DNA from: Dryococelus australis
Lineage: Eukaryota > Arthropoda > Insecta > Phasmatodea > Phasmatidae
Reading direction: 5' to 3'
Assembly: GCA_029891345.1 (NCBI GenBank)
Contig: CM057009.1
Location: 209,058,709-209,122,708, forward strand
DNA: 64,000 nucleotides
Shown piece by piece: positions 58,657-64,000 of this stretch (its first letter is position 1; each line of letters starts with the position of its first letter). Below the pieces are notes generated by a model that worked only from the letters and a program-made list of their open reading frames with translations, was not told the DNA's origin and ran no database searches. Both the position numbers and the translations under genes were made by a program.

Positions 58657-59813
58657 TTGGTGGCTTGTCATACATCTAGCTTGATTAAGAACGTTACCAC
58701 CAACAAAGCCAAAACTTTTAACAGTGTTCTGTGTAGGAATATTGGTGGGATAAGGGAAGATTTTCTCTTCGAGGAGGTTATAAAACCAGGGGTTAACTTT
58801 CAGTTATTTCCTATAACACGAAAGGCGAGGCACAGCACTTCATCCACAAAAAAGTGACGAATTCTAGTCCTGGAAAATGTACCAAAAAACATTTGGAAAA
58901 CAAACAGAAGTCCAATGAAATGAGAAAGTGTCGAGAGAAAACCCGAACTTGGAAAGCCAGCAAACGACGTAAACTGAACTTATCAGGAAATTATAGGAAT
59001 TATGGAGGAGAAAAAGTGCAGGCCCCAGATATGACTTCTGAATTATTTATAGAAAGAAAAAGGGAGGTTTTAAAAAAGTTAACTTTGTCCGTACAAGAAA
59101 TAGACGACCTTCAGATGACCACAGTAGAACAACGAAATTCAGTCTTATGGTGGGTCGAGAGGTCAAAACGCTTGACAGTGTCTTCTTTTGGGAAGATATG
59201 TAAAATGAAGAAAACAACAAAGGTGGGAGAAAACCCTTATATCTTTCTTGTATAGTAAGTTCTCTGGCTCCAAGGCGACTAAATATGGACTTCAAATGGA
59301 ACGTGTGGCTATTGAACAGTTACAAAGAGAATTTTAATTGGAAGTAAAGGAATGTGGTCTTTTTGTTAATAAATCAGTTCCACGCCTAGCTGCGACACCC
59401 GATGGTCTAATTTAAAACGACGGCATAGTTGAAGTTAAGTGTCCGGCAAATGCAGCTTCACTTACTCCACAAATGGCTGTGGAACAGAAGAAAGTAAATT
59501 TCTGCGCTGTATAGAACGGGGCATTATAATTAAAAGATAATCATAACTTCATATTTCAAATACAGGGCCAACAACACATTTCCCAGAGGTCATATTGTCT
59601 CTTTGCTTTTTAAACTGATTAGGAATGTCAGAACAAAAAATTACAAGTGACGTCACATTATGGTATCCAAAAATGGAAGATAAATTGTTGAAGATTTATT
59701 TGAATTATATTTTGCCGGAAATCATTGACCCAAGATTTCCACTGTACATGCCTATCAGGGAACCATGCAGCGCAGAACGCAAAGAAGATATTTAAATGAA
59801 AATGACATATTAC
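58657..59813 (+). pseudogene. YqaJ-type (lambda-exonuclease-fold) nuclease relic
   Basis: A first segment (58657-58857, SLIKNVTTNKAKTFNSVLCRN) is followed in another frame by 58854-59255 with NSVLWWVERSKRLTVSSFGKIC, the usual start of YqaJ domains (W...R..RLTAS.FG..). A +1 shift then gives LYSKFSGSKATKYGLQME, and further on PDGLI and DGIVEVKCPA, the D..E.K catalytic core of the PD-(D/E)XK fold. Stops interrupt at least three places and two shifts are seen. Proteins with this layout are repeated in many insect genomes and look element-borne. Active members would trim DNA 5' to 3'. No neighbouring element gene or terminal repeat is visible. Confidence 0.8.
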
Positions 59814-59814
59814 A

Positions 59815-61110
59815 GTCTTATTTAGGAAATAAAATACAATAACTTTTCTTATTCTATATAAGTATAATAAACACAGATATGATAGCATGTGAAATGTCAA
59901 TGCATCCTGTTTTTATAAACATTTTGGGTTTTATTTGGGTCGTAAAATTTGTAGAGACATAATTTTGTATTTTTTGTTTTCCTGCAACTATAACGATGAT
60001 TTTCTCTTTGTATAGTATGTAGATGTATAAGTCAAATATGAAATATTATCGAAAATATTTATATTATAAGAAGACGCAATTTGTTTTTATGGTTACCTCA
60101 CAAGGAGTTAACAGTGAACAATTACGATTTATGGAATTCATACCAAGTAAATTACAACAGTGTTCGAGCAGTTGGAATAATAAAATATATTAAGTGCTCA
60201 GTATAAAATTTATATTGTTATCATCCCTTTGTGTGTTGCTTCTCAAAAGCGATTTCAAATTAAAAATTTTTCTGCATTGACAAGTATAAAAATATTTCCT
60301 ACTTACATTTTTATTTTGCAAAATGCGAACAGTTTGTGAATAATTATTCTTTCATTGTCCAGTACAAATAGACGTGTAACAATTTTTATTTTATATATAT
60401 TGTAAATTAACGTACATGTATACTCAACTACCTTTCCTAACATCCGGAATGTCTGAGACGTTGGCAAAACACAACATTCATTTCCACAAAAAAAAATTCA
60501 CAGACTTTTGACGTTTGTTAGTAAATAAAATGCGCGTACTCGCGGAATGTCTACTAAAAGGGCGTGGAAATATTTTTATTTAATTTTATATTTTGCCTAT
60601 TTAAATACTGTAGATTTGTGAGGTCATATACACATCGATTTTCAGGCATATGGTATACGTCAGTGAACTACAATAAAAAATATATTATTCAACATGAGAC
60701 AAGCCAGCTGGGAAACAATTATTTTTGCCACGACTAGGCGGAAGCCTGAAGCACACCCACAAGTCATATATTTTTATTTATAGACAATCAAGTCTTCCTC
60801 TAGGCCCATATGTTTTTATTATACAACTAAGTATTTTATATTAATTTTTTTAAATTTTTTCACAATTTTTTCTGTGATGTACGATCACCCGTAGTTATTA
60901 TTATTTACCGCTTCCCACTTGGCTTTTATTAGTATATTTTGTTTTGTATATCACTTCCTTTAATTTTTGTTTGGCTCCAGATCCATTAATAATTTGTTTA
61001 TTCTTCTTATACCATTGTAATTGATATATTTAGTGGCATTTTGTTAATGTCTTTATACCAAGCACTCGAGGCATTTCTGTGTTTGTTGAAAGTTGATATT
61101 TTGTTTCTTA
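59815..61110. other. Stretch with no recognisable gene
   Basis: AT-rich DNA. The minus frames at 59900-59658 and 61231-61007 show no domain; the first is antisense to the nuclease relic. Confidence 0.4.
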
Positions 61111-61119
61111 TATTTTCGT

Positions 61120-62170
61120 CGTACATGAGCACACATGTTGAACTTAAAGTGGTTGGTATGAGCGGTCCGTGTATTTGTCTGATGTCGCTTGGTATGGTGG
61201 CTGTTATGGGATGAAGTTGATTGTGTCGCAATGTTTTAAATGGCTTTGTATGGCATGGACTGTAAGTTTGTTTGGTATGGCTGTTGTATATTTGATTATT
61301 ATTGGGTGGTGTGGTGACTAGTATATTTGTGTGGTGTCGAGTGGTAGAGCAGGAGTAATGGACAGTAAGTAAATTTTTGGTAAATCATGTGTAGACTAAA
61401 TGGTCGAGGTATGCTTTAGTTATAGTGTGCGATGAGTATATTTCGACTGTTGTCGGTAGGAAAAATGGTACGGATAATATGTATATAATTTTGGTTAAGC
61501 CTGTGCGGACTGAATGGTTGAGGTATGCTTGAGTTATGGTGTGTGATATGGATGGTGAGTATACATTGTTTCGATTGGTAGAGTAGATGAAATGGGTTGT
61601 AGGATATGGGTGGTATTTTTTTTCACTATATTTATTTGGTGATTGCTGGTATATATCAGATTGTATGATTAGTATGCGTTTATCGGTGTCTCATATACTG
61701 CTAAGACATAACAGGCGTAAAGTGGTTGGTAGAGGTGATCATTGTATTTAGCTCGTATTAGTCCATATGGTGGACATTATGGGAAGAAGTTGATTGTGTT
61801 GAGGTGTTTGAAATGGCTTTGTATGGCATGGACTGTATGTTTGCTTGGTATGGCTGTTGTATTTTTTAATGTTTTTGGGTGGTATAATGATTAGTACATT
61901 TTGCTGGTGTCGGCGGGTAGAGCATAAGTTATGGGCAGTTGGTAAATTTCTGCTCAGGATTGTGTCGACTAAATGCACGATGTATGCTTTAGTTGTAGTG
62001 GGCGGTGAGTATATTTTGTTTGGTGTCGGTAAAAAATATGGCATGGCTAATAGGTATATTATTTTAGTACTGCTTGTGCGGAGTGAATTTTGGGGCATGG
62101 TTGATTTGTAATGTGTGGCGTGGGTGGTGAGTTTCTATGGTGTCGATTTGCAGAGCAGATTGTATGGGTG
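61120..62170. repeat. G/T-rich tandem duplication, unit about 570 bp
   Basis: 61193-61380 and 61760-61960 share AAGTTGATTGTGT, AAATGGCTTTGTATGGCATGG, GGTATGGCTGTTGTAT, GGGTGGT and GGTAGAGCA at a constant offset of about 567 bases. TGTGGTGTGTGA-like and AATGGTCGAGGTATGCTT words repeat at 61400, 61510 and 61975. The plus strand is strongly G/T over C/A for over a kilobase. Minus frames across it (62098-61748, 62324-62064) are rich in H, T and N, reflecting this skew and not a gene. Confidence 0.7.
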
Positions 62171-62262
62171 TTAGTTTATGGGTTTGTCTGAACTTTTTAG
62201 TTGCTTGGTATATTTCAGTTATGCTTGTTGGAACGTTGAATGCTATGGTGTCTCTGTGCGTG

Positions 62263-62350
62263 TATATAAGGAGCTGGGTTCCAGTTAGGAAGCTTAGTTT
62301 GACAGAGGCAGTCGTGAAAAACACAGTTCAGTATCCACTTAACCTTACCT
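62263..62350 (+). promoter_or_regulatory. TATA-type promoter
   Basis: TATATAAGGAGC at 62263 is followed about 29 bases later by AGCTTAGTTTGAC (62290-62302), an insect initiator-like context, then GACAGAGGCAGTCGTGAAAAACAC. It stands at the end of the G/T-rich duplication and directly upstream of the CCTAA-rich block. No coding frame follows, so it may belong to a retroelement leader or LTR. Based on consensus alone. Confidence 0.45.
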
Positions 62351-62389
62351 AAGAAAACCTAAGCTAATCATCTTGTAAAAACTTTGAAT

Positions 62390-62640
62390 ATATTTTATTT
62401 CTCTCGACATCCCATTAAACTGACTACACTTAACCTAATTTCACCTAACCTAACTTAACCAAACCTAACTTTGCCTTAACTGACTTCACCTAACCTAACT
62501 TCGCCTAACCTAAGATGACCTAACCTAATCATATTGTAAGATATCTGAATATTATTTTATTACTCTCGACATCCAATTAACCTATCTCCACTTCAGTATC
62601 AACATAACTTAACTTCATCTAAACTAACATATTCAAGGCA
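62390..62640. repeat. CCTAA-rich (TTAGG-type) degenerate repeats in a 165-bp duplication
   Basis: CACCTAACCTAACTTAACC, CTTCACCTAACCTAACTTCGCC and GACCTAACCTAATC occur at 62428-62530, alternating CCTAA and CTTAA pentamers. Flanking words ATATTTTATTTCTCTCGACATCC (62389) and ATTATTTTATTACTCTCGACATCC (62549) show a duplication at about 162 bases. It is too irregular to be a working telomere. Interstitial CCTAAC blocks of this kind are frequent in insect intergenic DNA. Confidence 0.65.
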
Positions 62641-64000
62641 CCGCACTTAGCACTGCAGGTGCCACATTTAGCACCTTAATAGACTCGGATATGTCAACTT
62701 TAGGTATACGAAAAAAAAATTGTAAAAACAAATTTTATCTTATGAAGTTATTGGCTACTGCTTGTGTCAAGGACCTGCTGAAAATCCTTTCCATAGGTTA
62801 CGAAATGTCAATTGTTACAAGAAACTCGCAAGTACAATTTACGTCAAATATTTCCTCTTTTTGCAACACCTGGTACGAAAAATCAATGTCTAAGTTAATG
62901 AGATTTTGAGAGCCGATGAATTTAAAGCATAACTGGATACGGGAGACAAAATAAAACCTCGCCAGCTGTTCGGATAAGAATTTCCTACTTGGCTAACAGT
63001 TTCGCTTGATCGACGCGTGAATAAATTGATTAGGCCCTTTGCAAACATATAGTAGAAGAATAAACACTGTGCATACAAGTAAAACCATGAGCAGGGCTTT
63101 CAAAATTGTTTTATGTTTACAGCCTATACTACTTGCAAGCCGGGGAGTTTTTATTTTTTATATATGAAAGTCAGGAAGTCATGTATATTAAGCTGAATAT
63201 ACTGTCGTACATACACGTTTTCTATACAACAAAATTTCTTCTCGCAGAACGGGCAACTTGTGTCCAGTACTAAGGCTACTGCTATAGCTGGTTGCCATTC
63301 TCAACTGTTTTTTTTGTTATGCCAACGTAATATACTAGTTAGGATTCTTTTAATTTTAGGCCACGTATATTTGAAAAACCTCCCGTAATACAAAATGTTC
63401 AGCGAAATTTAGTTTACCTTATAAAAATCGTTAGAAATTCAATAAAATATATTAGGGTGAAACAAGGTTCCGTTAAAGTCCAAAATACATTAAAAATATT
63501 CTTACAAAAATTTAAGAAAACATTTTTTTAAATGTACGAATTTACTTTTTACTTTGCAATTCCTAAACAAGTCCCTAACATTTGGTAGATTACGTCACTA
63601 ATATCACTTGTCGGTCGCAGATTTGAAATAATTTACTTGCTGACTTACGAAATTAACAAAACACTTAAAACCAGCAATTGTAAACTACAAAATATAACTT
63701 AAATACCTTCTCACTAACGCATCGCGATGGTCGCAGAAATTGGCGGCCCACAACAAAAAAAGGGTCTGACTTTAATAAATTAAATTTTAATGCTATACAG
63801 CTGAGATTCAAACAGAATGCCTATGGACAGTTTGGTTCCTTACGATTCAAAGAACAACGAGATAAAAAAAAAATTCGGCAGTACACATCTCCCACCCTTT
63901 ATTTCCGTACAGATTAGTTATCACACTTTCCACATTTTCTCTATTTCTGCCTAGCATTTTACTCCATTACAGCTGTCTAAACCTTGCTCACTAAGGTGAG
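62641..64000. other. Stretch with no recognisable gene
   Basis: AT-rich DNA with short frames only (62691-62909 is the longest, 72 codons, no domain). GCATCGCGATGGTCGCAGAAATTGGCGGCCC (63719-63749) is a small CG-rich patch near the window end and could border a gene outside the window. Confidence 0.35.

Noticed and set aside
62428-62530. Telomere
   Set aside because: CCTAA units are irregular, span only about 100 bases and are embedded in other sequence. Interstitial degenerate repeat.

Overview
The window reads as noncoding DNA from a large, AT-rich insect genome, perhaps a polyneopteran; that placement is an inference and of low confidence. The insect reading rests on Ty3/Gypsy with an env-like tail, Tc1/mariner relics, tRNA-derived SINEs, degenerate CCTAA (TTAGG-type) repeats and insect-style TATA promoters. 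I found no intact host gene. Nearly all recognisable coding sequence is broken by stops or frameshifts and belongs to mobile elements.

Layout. 1-2.1 kb: nothing recognised. 2.14-2.35 kb: a palindromic MITE-like hairpin. 2.69-8.79 kb: a large nested composite. Two long inverted arms built of sub-repeats enclose a C2H2 zinc-finger pseudogene (6788-7504, +). A 1.3 kb AT-rich palindromic element sits inside, and a 1.44 kb DNA transposon with a 6-bp target duplication has inserted in the left arm. 8.79-10.86 kb: a second, truncated copy (3' end of the same gene plus right arm). 12.1-22.07 kb: an old Ty3/Gypsy element on the minus strand (LTR, gag, protease-region, RT, RNase H, integrase, env-like, LTR). 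22.4-22.7 kb: a SINE. 23.05-24.77 kb: an inverted pair of promoter-bearing LTR-like arms. 24.9-27.3 kb: two more left-type arms of the composite family. 28.1-28.45 and 30.6-32.8 kb: tandem arrays. 33.4-34.4 kb: a Tc1-like transposase relic. 38.5-39.2 kb: a short Tc1-type element with TA duplication. 41 and 44 kb: degenerate tandem repeats. 46.1 and 47.7 kb: SINEs, the second with a 13-bp duplication. 49.2-50.65 kb: a right-type composite arm.

52.1-53.6 kb: a second C2H2 pseudogene (minus) preceded by tandemly repeated TATA promoters and a possible intron. 55 kb: a GC-rich LTR- or promoter-like segment. 57.3-57.5 kb: a hairpin MITE beside a (TA)n run. 58.7-59.8 kb: a relic of a YqaJ-type nuclease. 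61.1-62.2 kb: a G/T-rich 570-bp duplication, followed by a TATA promoter and CCTAA-rich repeats. The rest is AT-rich sequence with no feature I can support.

The most unusual item is the composite family. Its arms are dense in TCAAGGTCA (FTZ-F1/ERR-type) and GCCATNTT/ATGGCGG (Pho/YY1-type) words, occur at six places here in both orientations, and bracket a C2H2 gene in two copies.
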